A DNA stretch of 64,000 bases from Pseudomonas sp. PDM05 (GTDB lineage Bacteria > Pseudomonadota > Gammaproteobacteria > Pseudomonadales > Pseudomonadaceae). The notes below the pieces were generated by a model that saw only the letters and a program-made list of their open reading frames with translations, did not search any database and was not told the DNA's origin. The stretch covers positions 186,001 to 250,000 of the forward strand of contig NZ_JACVAC010000009.1 of assembly GCF_014851685.1 (NCBI RefSeq), given 5' to 3'. This document shows, in pieces, positions 41,547-51,222 of the stretch. Every line of letters starts with the position of its first letter. Positions within the stretch are counted from its first letter, which is position 1. The translations under genes were made by a program, and so were the position numbers.

Positions 41547-42905
41547 TTAGACGCTCAACAACAGGAACTCTCGCTCCCAGGAACTGATCACCCGCTTGAA
41601 ATTCTCATGCTCGGCGCGCTTGACCGCGACGTAGCCACGCACAAATTTGTCGCCCAGGTACTGCCTGACCGTGGCGCATTCCTCCATGCGTGCCAGGGCG
41701 TCTTCGATGGTGATCGGCAGGCGCAGGTTGCGCCGCTCATAGGCACGGCCTTCCACGGGCGCGCTCGGTTCGAGCCGCTCAATCATCCCCAGGTAGCCAC
41801 ACAGCAGACTGGCGGCAATTGCCAGGTACGGATTGGCATCGGCGCCGGGCAGGCGGTTTTCCACGCGCATCGCGTCCGGGCTGGAGGTGGGCACGCGCAG
41901 GCCGACGGTGCGGTTTTCTTCGCCCCACTCGACGTTGACCGGTGCCGATGTGTCCGGCAGGAAGCGGCGGAACGAGTTGACGTTGGGCGCGAACATCGGC
42001 AGCAGCATGGGGATGTACCTTTGCAGGCCGCCGATATGGTGAAGGAACAGTGGGCTCATCTTGCCGTCGGCGTCGACAAACACCGGTGTGCCGGTGGCGA
42101 TGTCCACCACGCTCTGGTGCAGGTGCATGGCGCTGCCCGGCTCGTCGGCCACCGGCTTGGCCATGAAGGTCGCGGCCACGTTGTGCTTGAGTGCGGCCTC
42201 ACGCAGGGTGCGCTTGAACACGGTGATCTGGTCGGCGAGGTCAAGGGCGTCGCCGTGGCGGAAGTTGATTTCCATCTGCGCCGGGCCGTCTTCGTGGATC
42301 AGCGTATCGAGGTCCAGGCCCTGGGCTTCGCACCAGTCGTAGACATCTTCGAACAGCGGGTCGAATTCGTTGGCGGCGTCGATGGAAAACGACTGACGCC
42401 CGGTTTCGGCACGCCCGGAACGGCCCACCGGGGTTTTCAGCGGCAGGTCGGGGTCTTCGCAGCGCTGGGTCAGGTAGAACTCCATTTCCGGCGCGACAAT
42501 CGGCTGCCAGCCCTGCTCGGTGTACAGCCGCAAGACCTTCTTGAGCACGTTGCGTGGCGACAGTTCGATAGGGTTGCCCTGCTTGTCGAAGGTGTCGTGG
42601 ATCACGATGGCGGTGGGCTCGATGGCCCAGGGCACCACGTAGGTGGCGTTGGCCACCGGGCGGCAGACCATGTCGATGTCGGCAGGGTCGAGCAGGTCGT
42701 AGTAGATGTCGTCGTCGACAAAATCCCCGGTTACCGTTTGCAGCAGCACACTTTCCGGCAGGCGCATGCCGCGCTCATGCAGGAACTTGTTGGTGGGCGC
42801 AATCTTGCCGCGTGCGATACCAGTCAAGTCACTGATCACGCATTCGACTTCGGTAATCTTGTGTTCTTTCAGCCAGGCGGACAGCTGATCGAAGGGGGCG
42901 TTCAT
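41547..42905 (-). CDS. Glutamine synthetase family, gamma-glutamylputrescine synthetase type
   Basis: A 452-residue member of the glutamine-synthetase fold, of the PuuA/SpuI length and sequence type rather than GlnA: CVISDLTGIARGKIAPTNKF at the N-terminus, PEMEFYLTQR, GPAQMEINFRHGDALDLAD, then TFMAKPVADEPGSAMHLHQS and NPYLAIAASLLCGYLG. It would ligate glutamate to putrescine or another amine as the first step of amine catabolism. The start at 42905 has GAGGT upstream and gives the normal length; a frame to 43085 overlaps the divergent regulator. Confidence 0.9.
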   Translation of the reverse strand: MNAPFDQLSAWLKEHKITEVECVISDLTGIARGKIAPTNKFLHERGMRLPESVLLQTVTGDFVDDDIYYDLLDPADIDMVCRPVANATYVVPWAIEPTAIVIHDTFDKQGNPIELSPRNVLKKVLRLYTEQGWQPIVAPEMEFYLTQRCEDPDLPLKTPVGRSGRAETGRQSFSIDAANEFDPLFEDVYDWCEAQGLDLDTLIHEDGPAQMEINFRHGDALDLADQITVFKRTLREAALKHNVAATFMAKPVADEPGSAMHLHQSVVDIATGTPVFVDADGKMSPLFLHHIGGLQRYIPMLLPMFAPNVNSFRRFLPDTSAPVNVEWGEENRTVGLRVPTSSPDAMRVENRLPGADANPYLAIAASLLCGYLGMIERLEPSAPVEGRAYERRNLRLPITIEDALARMEECATVRQYLGDKFVRGYVAVKRAEHENFKRVISSWEREFLLLSV

Positions 42906-43044
42906 AAAGACCTCGGCATGGGTGGGGGGCATGCGCCGGCTTGTGTCGGCGGCGCATTGAGGTCTATCTTGGGCCGGCCTTCGAAACGCATCTATCCACT
43001 TTGCACGAACCACAACGCACCAATAGAGTGCGTACGGATCTCCC

Positions 43045-43932
43045 ATGACCCAGGCAACCGCCGCTCGCGTACAGGCCTTCACCACCGCTGATGTGGTCGC
43101 CCAATGCAGTGCGACACCCGGTTGGGTGCAGCACTATCAGCAGATGTCCCCGGGGCATTTCTCCGGGCAGGTCCGCTACCTCGATCTGGATGGTGTGCAG
43201 GTGTACGAAGAGTGCATGAACACCCGTGTCGAGCAGCATTTCAACGCGCCGCCTGGCTCGCTGGCGTTCTGTTTCGATGGCAGCGACAACGCGCTGTACC
43301 TGCTCAATGGCGAAAGCCGCAACACCTGGATCACCCCGGAAAACTACCGCGAGGTAGCAGTAGTGTTCGGCCCGCAGTTTGTGCAACGCCATGGCCTGGA
43401 TGTGGCGAAGTTGGAAGGCCTGTTCATGGCGCCGCTCAGTGGCCAGCAGAACGGGTTGTTTGCCCGCTGGCTCAGTGGCACGTTGACGCGCCTGCCCACG
43501 CAGATCGACCCACTGCCCCTCACCCGGCAACTGCTCGACGACTGCCTGTTCATCCTCGACAACGCCTGCGTGTGCCTGGACCGCAGTTCATTGCAACGGC
43601 GCAGTGAAGAGCGCCGCGTGATGGCCCGCATCGGCGAATGGGCGGCGGACGCACCGGATGCAACCGTCAACCTGCTGGAGCTTGCGCAGATTGCCGGCGT
43701 GCCGTTGCGTCAATTGCAGCAAGGATTCAAGACCTACACAGGGATGAGCCCGGCGCAGTGGTTGCGGTTGCGCAGGTTGAATGGGGCGCGGCGGGAGTTG
43801 TTGAGCGGCGCCGACACCACCGTGGCCGAGGTGGCGATGAACTGGTCGTTCTGGCATTTGGGGCGGTTTTCGAACAGTTATCGCGCGCTGTTCAAAGAGC
43901 TGCCCAGTGAAACCCTGAAGCGCCAAAGTTGA
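43045..43932 (+). CDS. AraC family transcriptional regulator
   Basis: A 295-residue regulator with an N-terminal cupin-like effector region (RYLDLDGVQVYEECMNTRVEQ, PPGSLAFCFDG) and a C-terminal AraC DNA-binding domain. The latter has two helix-turn-helix units, LLELAQIAGVPLRQLQQGFK (about 212-231) and VAEVAMNWSFWHLGRFSNSYR (about 258-278). It resembles the EutR-like subgroup. It is divergent from the gamma-glutamyl-amine synthetase gene across 139 bases and is the likely regulator of the polyamine-type operon. Confidence 0.88.
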   Translation: MTQATAARVQAFTTADVVAQCSATPGWVQHYQQMSPGHFSGQVRYLDLDGVQVYEECMNTRVEQHFNAPPGSLAFCFDGSDNALYLLNGESRNTWITPENYREVAVVFGPQFVQRHGLDVAKLEGLFMAPLSGQQNGLFARWLSGTLTRLPTQIDPLPLTRQLLDDCLFILDNACVCLDRSSLQRRSEERRVMARIGEWAADAPDATVNLLELAQIAGVPLRQLQQGFKTYTGMSPAQWLRLRRLNGARRELLSGADTTVAEVAMNWSFWHLGRFSNSYRALFKELPSETLKRQS

Positions 43933-43944
43933 AATGCAGTCAAA

Positions 43945-43994
43945 AACTGTGGGAGCTGGCTTGCCTGCTCCCCCACACGCCAATTCCCACAGTT
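43945..43994. terminator. Inverted repeat with REP remnant between convergent genes
   Basis: AACTGTGGGA (43945-43954) is complementary to TCCCACAGTT (43985-43994), enclosing GCTGGCTTGCCTGC, the core of the GCTGGC class of REP. It looks like a shrunken REP doublet serving as the terminator between the AraC gene and acoC. Confidence 0.6.
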
Positions 43995-44003
43995 AGAGCC
44001 CGA

Positions 44004-45107
44004 TCAGGCTTGGGATTTGAGGAAGGTTGCCATGCGTTGGTTGACCTGCTCTGCCGCTTCCAACTGCACCATGTGCGCCTGCCCCGGCAAGATCTCCACC
44101 TGGGCCTCCAGCCCCTGTGCATGCCGCACCGGGATGATGGCATCGTCACTGCCCCAGATCACCAGGCTCGGCTGGCGACCCACCACATGGCGCAAGTCCA
44201 CCTTCTGCTGCCCGCCGTCAAACAGCGCGCTGTTGAGTTGGCGCAACGCTTGATCCACACCCTCCAGGCGCTTGAACTTGAGCATGTCCTCCAGCATCTG
44301 CCGCGTCACCAGTGCCGGATCGCTGAACAGTTGAGTCAGTTGCGGCTTGAGGGCATTGCGATTGTTCGCTTCGGCAAAGCCTTGCAGGTAATCCGCGTTG
44401 ATGTCCGCGCCCAGGCCGGCGCTGGCGATCAGCGTCAGCGAAGCCACGCGCGCGGGCGCCTGGTCGGCAACCGTCAGCGAAACCAGCCCGCCCATGGAGT
44501 GGCCGGCCAGGTGCACCCGATCAAGGTTAAGGTGATCGAGCAAGGCCAATACGGCCTGGCTCAACTCCGCGGCATCACCACGCTGCAGTTGCTTGCCTGA
44601 CTCGCCATGCCCCGGCAAGTCGAGGGCAATTACCCGGCGCTCGGCGGCCAACGCCGGTTGGTTGAACAGCCAGTTGTTCAGGTCGCCGCCAAAACCGTGC
44701 ACCAGCACCAGCGGCGTGCCGCCCTCGCCCAGGTCGAGATAACGCAGCAGGCGCCCGCCGATCTCGACCTTCTGCGCACTCGGCCCCGACGCTTCGGCCT
44801 CGGCCGCATTGGACACAAACCCGGCATTGAAGCTGTCGATCACTGCGTCGATGTCCGCTTCACTGGCGTCACCGTCCACCACAATCCCCAGCAACGCGCC
44901 CACCGGCAAGGTCTCGTCGCTCAGCGCCAGGATCCGGCGCAACACGCCACTGAACGGCGCCTCGACGCTGCTGGAAATCTTGTCGGTCTCCACATCGAGC
45001 ACTTCCTCGCCCTTCTCTACCCGGTCGCCGGGTTGCTTGAGCCAGACGTCGATACGCCCCTCGGTCATCGACAGCCCCCACTTGGGCATGGTCAAGGTAT
45101 GGATCAT
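44004..45107 (-). CDS. acoC: Acetoin dehydrogenase E2, lipoyl domain plus alpha/beta hydrolase fold
   Basis: A 367-residue dihydrolipoamide acetyltransferase. The N-terminal lipoyl domain (about 1-78: TMPKWGLSMTEGRIDVWLKQ and the lipoylated lysine in DVETDKISSS) is followed by a linker and an alpha/beta hydrolase-fold domain: LVLVHGFGGDLNNW oxyanion region, nucleophile elbow LAGHSMGGLVSL and a histidine in GQAHMVQLEAAEQV. This differs from the chloramphenicol-acetyltransferase type core of most E2 enzymes but is known for Pseudomonas AcoC. The start overlaps the acoB stop by four bases. Confidence 0.93.
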   Translation of the reverse strand: MIHTLTMPKWGLSMTEGRIDVWLKQPGDRVEKGEEVLDVETDKISSSVEAPFSGVLRRILALSDETLPVGALLGIVVDGDASEADIDAVIDSFNAGFVSNAAEAEASGPSAQKVEIGGRLLRYLDLGEGGTPLVLVHGFGGDLNNWLFNQPALAAERRVIALDLPGHGESGKQLQRGDAAELSQAVLALLDHLNLDRVHLAGHSMGGLVSLTVADQAPARVASLTLIASAGLGADINADYLQGFAEANNRNALKPQLTQLFSDPALVTRQMLEDMLKFKRLEGVDQALRQLNSALFDGGQQKVDLRHVVGRQPSLVIWGSDDAIIPVRHAQGLEAQVEILPGQAHMVQLEAAEQVNQRMATFLKSQA

Positions 45108-46123
45108 GCGGCGTTCCTCTTGTCGGCGATCTTCAGCACGGCGGCTTCGATCTTCGCGGCGTTGGGGATGTACAGGTCTTCCAGCGCATCGGAGAACGGC
45201 ACCGGCGTGTGCGGCGCGGTGACCATTTCAATCGGCGCACGCAGGGAAGAAAACGCGCGCTGCGCCACCAACGCGCTGATGTCGGTGGCAACGGAACAGC
45301 GTGGGTTGGACTCATCGATCACCACCAGTCGCCCGGTTTTTTCCACGCTTTCGAGGATGCTGTCTTCGTCCAACGGGCTGGTGGTGCGCAGGTCCAGCAC
45401 TTCGCAGTCGATGCCCTGGCGCGCCAGGTTGGTCGCGGCTTCCAGGGCAACATGCAGCATGCGCCCGTAGGTCACCAGGGTGACATCCTTGCCCTCGCGT
45501 ACAAAGTTGGCTTCGCCGAAGGGCACGGTGTAGAGCTCTTCCGGGACTTCACCTTGCAGGCTGTAGAGCATCTTGTGCTCAAGGAAGATCACCGGGTCGT
45601 TGTCGCGGATCGCCTGGATCAACATGCCCTTGGCGTCATACGGCGTGGCCGGGCACACCACCTTCAGGCCAGGGATGTGCGTCCACATCGAGGTGAGCAT
45701 CTGCGAATGCTGGGCCGCCGCGCGCAGGCCGGCGCCGTACATAGCGCGGATCACCAGCGGCGTGGTGGTCTTGCCGCCGAACATGTAGCGGAATTTGGCC
45801 GCCTGGTTGAGCAGTTGGTCGAGGCAGCAGCCGATAAAGTCAACGAACATCAATTCGCACACCGGGCGCATGCCTCGGGTGGCGGCGCCGACCGCCATGC
45901 CAACGTAGCCGACCTCAGACAGCGGCGCGTCCAGCACGCGCTCGGGAAATTCCGGGTACAGGCCCTTGGTCACGCCGAGCACACCGCCCCAGGCGTCTTG
46001 TTCGCCGGGCGATCCGGTGCCGCCGGAAACGTCCTGGCCGATGATGAACACGCTGTTGTCACGGCGCATTTCCTGGGCCAGGGCTTCGTTGATTGCCTGC
46101 TGGTAGCTGATTTTGCGAGCCAT
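45104..46123 (-). CDS. acoB: Acetoin dehydrogenase E1 beta subunit
   Basis: A 339-residue transketolase-type beta subunit: YQQAINEALAQEMRRDNSVF and GQDVSGGTGSPGEQDAWGGV at the N-terminus, the ThDP-site block DAPLSEVGYVGMAVGAA, and the C-terminal transketolase domain with DLRTTSPLDEDSILES and VVIDESNPRCS. With AcoA it decarboxylates acetoin to acetaldehyde and an acetyl group passed to AcoC. It lies 26 bases after acoA and overlaps acoC. Confidence 0.95.
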   Translation of the reverse strand: MARKISYQQAINEALAQEMRRDNSVFIIGQDVSGGTGSPGEQDAWGGVLGVTKGLYPEFPERVLDAPLSEVGYVGMAVGAATRGMRPVCELMFVDFIGCCLDQLLNQAAKFRYMFGGKTTTPLVIRAMYGAGLRAAAQHSQMLTSMWTHIPGLKVVCPATPYDAKGMLIQAIRDNDPVIFLEHKMLYSLQGEVPEELYTVPFGEANFVREGKDVTLVTYGRMLHVALEAATNLARQGIDCEVLDLRTTSPLDEDSILESVEKTGRLVVIDESNPRCSVATDISALVAQRAFSSLRAPIEMVTAPHTPVPFSDALEDLYIPNAAKIEAAVLKIADKRNAA

Positions 46124-46149
46124 AAGATTCTCTCCACGGATTATTGTTA

Positions 46150-47127
46150 TTAGCGGTAGGCGACGTAGACATCACTGAGCAGGTCGGCGGCCTGGGGCTT
46201 GGGGTCGGACTTGGCGCGACGCACGGCGTCTTCGATCAGTTGCGCGACTTCGCTGTCGATGCGCTCCAATTGCGCTGCGTCCAGCCAGCCCTCGGCGGTG
46301 CAGCGTTGGCGGAACAGCGCCAGGCAGTCGGCGGTGTCGCGAAGGTTCTTCACTTCATCGGGGCCGCGATAGGTTTGCGCATCGCCTTCGAAGTGGCCGT
46401 AGAAGCGGCTCAGTTTCACTTCCACCAACGTTGGCCCCTCGCCCTTGCGCGCACGTTCGACGGCAACGCCGAGGGCGGCGTGCACGGCGAAAAAATCATT
46501 GCCATCGACAATCACCCCCGGCATGCCAAAGCCCACGGCACGCTCGGCGATGTCCTTGCACGCCACCGACCAACCAGAGCCGGTAGCCTCGGCATAACCG
46601 TTGTTTTCGGCAACGAACAGGCATGGCAACTTCATGATCGCAGCCAGGTTCATCGCTTCGAACACCGCGCCCTCGTTGGAGCCGCCGTCGCCAAAAAAGG
46701 CCACCGCCACGCCCTGGCTACCCTTGAGCTTGGACGCCAGCGCGGCACCGGCCGCCAGCGGCGCACCCGCGCCGACGATGCCGTTGGCGCCGAGCATGCC
46801 CTTCTCCTGGTCGGCAATGTGCATGGAGCCGCCCTTGCCGCCGCACACGCCGGTTTTCTTGCCGTAGATCTCGGCCATCATGCCGAACACGTCCACGCCC
46901 TTGGCGATGCAGTGACCGTGACCACGGTGGTTGGAGGCGATGCAATCTTCATCGTTGAGGTGGGCCATGACCCCGGCGGCACTGGCCTCCTGGCCGGCGT
47001 ACAGGTGCACGAAACCGGGGATCTCGCCGGTGGCGAATTCCACGTGCAAGCGCTCTTCGAAATCACGGATGGTGCGCATCACGGTGTAGGCATGCAGCAA
47101 TTGATCGGTGGACAGGTGAGTGGACAT
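46150..47127 (-). CDS. acoA: Acetoin dehydrogenase E1 alpha subunit
   Basis: A 325-residue thiamine-diphosphate-binding alpha subunit. The ThDP motif starts at FFGDGGSNEGAVFEAMNLA and ends at VAENNGYAEATG. GFVHLYAGQEASAAGVMAHL near the N-terminus and VEVKLSRFYGHFEGD near the C-terminus are typical of the family. The ATG at 47127 has GGAG upstream; a longer frame to 47292 would run through the sigma-54 promoter and is rejected. First gene of acoABC. Confidence 0.95.
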   Translation of the reverse strand: MSTHLSTDQLLHAYTVMRTIRDFEERLHVEFATGEIPGFVHLYAGQEASAAGVMAHLNDEDCIASNHRGHGHCIAKGVDVFGMMAEIYGKKTGVCGGKGGSMHIADQEKGMLGANGIVGAGAPLAAGAALASKLKGSQGVAVAFFGDGGSNEGAVFEAMNLAAIMKLPCLFVAENNGYAEATGSGWSVACKDIAERAVGFGMPGVIVDGNDFFAVHAALGVAVERARKGEGPTLVEVKLSRFYGHFEGDAQTYRGPDEVKNLRDTADCLALFRQRCTAEGWLDAAQLERIDSEVAQLIEDAVRRAKSDPKPQAADLLSDVYVAYR

Positions 47128-47190
47128 CTTGTTGTTCTCCAGGTTGTCTCGACACACAAAAGGCTGAGGGTATTCAGCTACAGGGCCTTC

Positions 47191-47206
47191 AGCACAGCCT
47201 GTGCCA
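47191..47206 (-). promoter_or_regulatory. Sigma-54 (-24/-12) promoter of acoABC
   Basis: The minus strand reads TGGCACAGGCTGTGCT from 47206 to 47191. It matches TGGCAC-N5-TTGC(A/T) with GG and GC exactly ten bases apart and one mismatch (GTGC for TTGC). Transcription would start near 47180, about 53 bases before the acoA ATG. This agrees with control by the sigma-54 activator AcoR encoded next door. Confidence 0.7.
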
Positions 47207-47304
47207 AGGCGCGAAAAAACCTGGCAAAGCCTTGATCCAGAGCAGTTGTGACGGTGCGGCAAGCCACCGCAGAATGAGACGGCAGATTGCACCGCGCAGC
47301 TCGC

Positions 47305-47334
47305 GTCTCAGGCCTGCTGAGACGCCGCGTCTCA
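47305..47334. promoter_or_regulatory. Probable AcoR upstream activating sites
   Basis: GTCTCA (47305-47310), TGAGAC (47318-47323) and GTCTCA (47329-47334) form two overlapping inverted repeats; a fourth TGAGAC lies at 47275-47280. The palindrome TGAGAC-N5-GTCTCA is centred about 120 bases upstream of the -24 element of the acoA promoter, a normal distance for a sigma-54 enhancer. The same palindrome occurs upstream of the dehydrogenase gene at 50250-51029. Confidence 0.65.
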
Positions 47335-47426
47335 TCCCGGGCTGTTGGTCAGGCCGCGCTTGTCCGACCCGACGCATGCGCGCTTAATGGCGGGCATAAC
47401 AACAAAGATCGAGAACCGGAGGCCTT

Positions 47427-49277
<1,851 letters not shown>

Positions 49278-49293
49278 CACAACGGGATCAAAA

Positions 49294-49382
49294 TGTGGGA
49301 GCTGGCTTGCCTGCGATAGCGGTGTATCAGTGCCAAATGGGCGAGCTGACCCACCGCTTTCGCAGGCAAGCCAGCTCCCACA
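49294..49382. repeat. REPIN, GCTGGC class, array copy 1
   Basis: TGTGGGAGCTGGCTTGCCTG on the left pairs with CAGGCAAGCCAGCTCCCACA on the right. Its inner arm bases read GCGATAGCGG on the left and CCGCTTTCGC on the right. Confidence 0.92.
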
Positions 49383-49540
49383 TTAGACCTAGCCCACCTA
49401 GAGGTTCAGCGGCGCCTGGCCGGTCATGTAATCCGCGTCCGGCCCCGCCAGGCAGATTTCCAGGGCAACCCCGTATCGCCACGTCAACCGACTGGGTATC
49501 GACATGCCCAACAAAACCACCTGACACAACGGGATCAAAA

Positions 49541-49629
49541 TGTGGGAGCTGGCTTGCCTGCGAAAGCGGTGTATCAGTGCCAAATGGGCAAGCTGACCCA
49601 CCGCTATCGCAGGCAAGCCAGCTCCCACA
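49541..49629. repeat. REPIN, GCTGGC class, array copy 2
   Basis: Same outer arms as copy 1, but the inner bases are exchanged: GCGAAAGCGG on the left and CCGCTATCGC on the right. The loop differs by one base (GGGCAAGC). Confidence 0.92.
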
Positions 49630-49830
49630 TTAGACCGAGCCCACCTTGAGACCGAGCCCAGCTAGAGGCTTAGCGGTAGACCAGACCGCCGTCGATCAGC
49701 GGCGCCTGGCCGGTCATGTAATCCGCATCCGGCCCCGCCAGGCAGATTTCCAGAGCAACCCCGTATCGCCACGTCAACCGACTGGGTATCGACATGCCCA
49801 ACAAAACCACCTGACACAACGGGATCAAAA

Positions 49831-49919
49831 TGTGGGAGCTGGCTTGCCTGCGAAAGCGGTGTATCAGTGCCAAATGGGCGAGCTGACCCACCGCTATCGC
49901 AGGCAAGCCAGCTCCCACA
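49831..49919. repeat. REPIN, GCTGGC class, array copy 3
   Basis: Inner arms as in copy 2, loop as in copy 1 (GGGCGAGC). It shows that variants have been shuffled between copies. Confidence 0.92.
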
Positions 49920-50120
49920 TTAGACCGAGCCCACCTTGAGACCGAGCCCAGCTAGAGGCTTAGCGGTAGACCAGGCCGCCGTCGATCAGCGGCGCCTGGC
50001 CGGTCATGTAATCCGCGTCCGGCCCCGCCAGGCAGATTTCCAGGGCAACCCCGTATCGCCACGTCAACCGACTGGGTATCGACATGCCCAACAAAACCAC
50101 CTGACACAATGGGATCAAAA

Positions 50121-50209
50121 AGTGGGAGCTGGCTTGCCTGCGATAGCGGTGTATCAGTGCCAAATGGGCAAGCTGACCCACCGCTTTCGCAGGCAAGCCA
50201 GCTCCCACA
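50121..50209. repeat. REPIN, GCTGGC class, array copy 4
   Basis: Inner arms as in copy 1 and loop as in copy 2; the first base of the left arm is changed (AGTGGG for TGTGGG). Confidence 0.92.
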
Positions 50210-50249
50210 TTAGACCGAGCCCACCTTGAGACCGAGCCCAGCTAGAGGC

Positions 50250-51029
50250 TTAGCGGTAGACCAGGCCGCCGTCGATCAGCGGCGCCTGGCCGGTCATGTA
50301 ATCCGCGTCCGGCCCAGCCAGGTAGGAGACCAACCCCGCGACATCCTCTGGCGTTTGCGCCCGGCCCAATGCAATGCCATCCACATACTTCTTGTACGTC
50401 GCCCCGACTTCGGCGCCAGTGATCTGCGCCATGCGCTTGTCGATCTCCACCCACATGTCCGTGCCCACTACGCCGGGGCAATACGCATTCACGGTAATCC
50501 CCGCGCTCGCCAGTTCCTTGGCCGCCGCCTGGGTCAGCGCACGCACCGCGAACTTGGTCGCCGAGTACACGCCCAGCAGCGCGAACCCTTCATGGCCTGC
50601 GATGGAACAGGCATTGATGATCTTGCCCTTTTGCTTGAGTGCCTTGAATTTCTTGCCGGCGGCCTGGATGCCCCACAGCACGCCCTGCACGTTGATGCCC
50701 AAGGTGCGCTCGACCTGCTCCGGGCTGACCTCCAGCAGCGAATCAATCTGCGCCACCCCAGCGTTGTTGACGATGATGTCAAAGCCTCCCAGGGTCTGGT
50801 GCGCGTGTTCCACCGCGGCCACCACTTGCTCAAGCTTGGACACGTCGGCGACGAATACCGACGCCTTGCGGCCCAGGCCCACGACTTCAGCGGCAACGGC
50901 TTCGAGCTTGGCGCCGTTGATGTCCACCAGGGCGATGTCGGCCCCGTCCTGTGCCAGGCGCAGGGCAATGGCCCGGCCGATGCCCTGCCCGGCGCCGGTG
51001 ACCAGCGCAACTTTTCCAGCGATACCCAT
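50250..51029 (-). CDS. Short-chain dehydrogenase, acetoin/diacetyl reductase type
   Basis: A 259-residue classical SDR: cofactor motif VTGAGQGIGRAIAL (residues ~10-23), NNAG motif, catalytic Ser in INACSIAG and YSATK (Tyr and Lys). The final segment DYMTGQAPLIDGGLVY is typical. The closest type is the BudC/diacetyl-acetoin reductase group. Start at 51029 (MGIAGKVAL), with AGGAG at ideal spacing; the frame to 51044 is not needed. It lies next to the acetoin genes and shares an upstream palindrome with acoA, so it probably interconverts 2,3-butanediol, acetoin and diacetyl. Confidence 0.88.
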   Translation of the reverse strand: MGIAGKVALVTGAGQGIGRAIALRLAQDGADIALVDINGAKLEAVAAEVVGLGRKASVFVADVSKLEQVVAAVEHAHQTLGGFDIIVNNAGVAQIDSLLEVSPEQVERTLGINVQGVLWGIQAAGKKFKALKQKGKIINACSIAGHEGFALLGVYSATKFAVRALTQAAAKELASAGITVNAYCPGVVGTDMWVEIDKRMAQITGAEVGATYKKYVDGIALGRAQTPEDVAGLVSYLAGPDADYMTGQAPLIDGGLVYR

Positions 51030-51116
51030 GACAATCTCCTGCAACAGTGAGAGAAGCCTTGTCTATCGCAGCTGTGCACGCCCGCTGTCGAGGTGCAGCT
51101 GGATCGGCGTGAGGGC

Positions 51117-51133
51117 TGAGACGGGTTGTCTCA
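51117..51133. promoter_or_regulatory. TGAGAC-N5-GTCTCA palindrome upstream of the SDR gene
   Basis: TGAGAC (51117-51122), five bases, GTCTCA (51128-51133): the same 17-base architecture as at 47318-47334 by acoA. It lies 88 bases upstream of the dehydrogenase start and also upstream of the divergent TonB receptor at 51223. I found no -24/-12 element with correct spacing here, so the promoter type is open. Confidence 0.6.
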
Positions 51134-51222
51134 AGCCGCGAATCATTCTCGAAGCCTTGTAAAAGTGTGCACTTATGCCTAGCTTATGCGCCCCCCGCCC
51201 CGCGCTTTAAGGCCCTGCCCCC

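Noticed and set aside
40407..43091. 894-codon plus-strand frame over the polyamine-type genes
   Set aside because: Spans two opposite-strand genes and their intergenic gap; composition is that of an antisense frame.
49646..50229. Two near-identical 97-codon frames
   Set aside because: They are read through the 290-bp tandem array (REPIN and gene-end fragments); their repetition comes from the DNA repeat, not from selection on a protein.
51045..51116. Sigma-54 promoter for the SDR gene
   Set aside because: The best candidate has eleven rather than ten bases between GG and GC, so it is not called.
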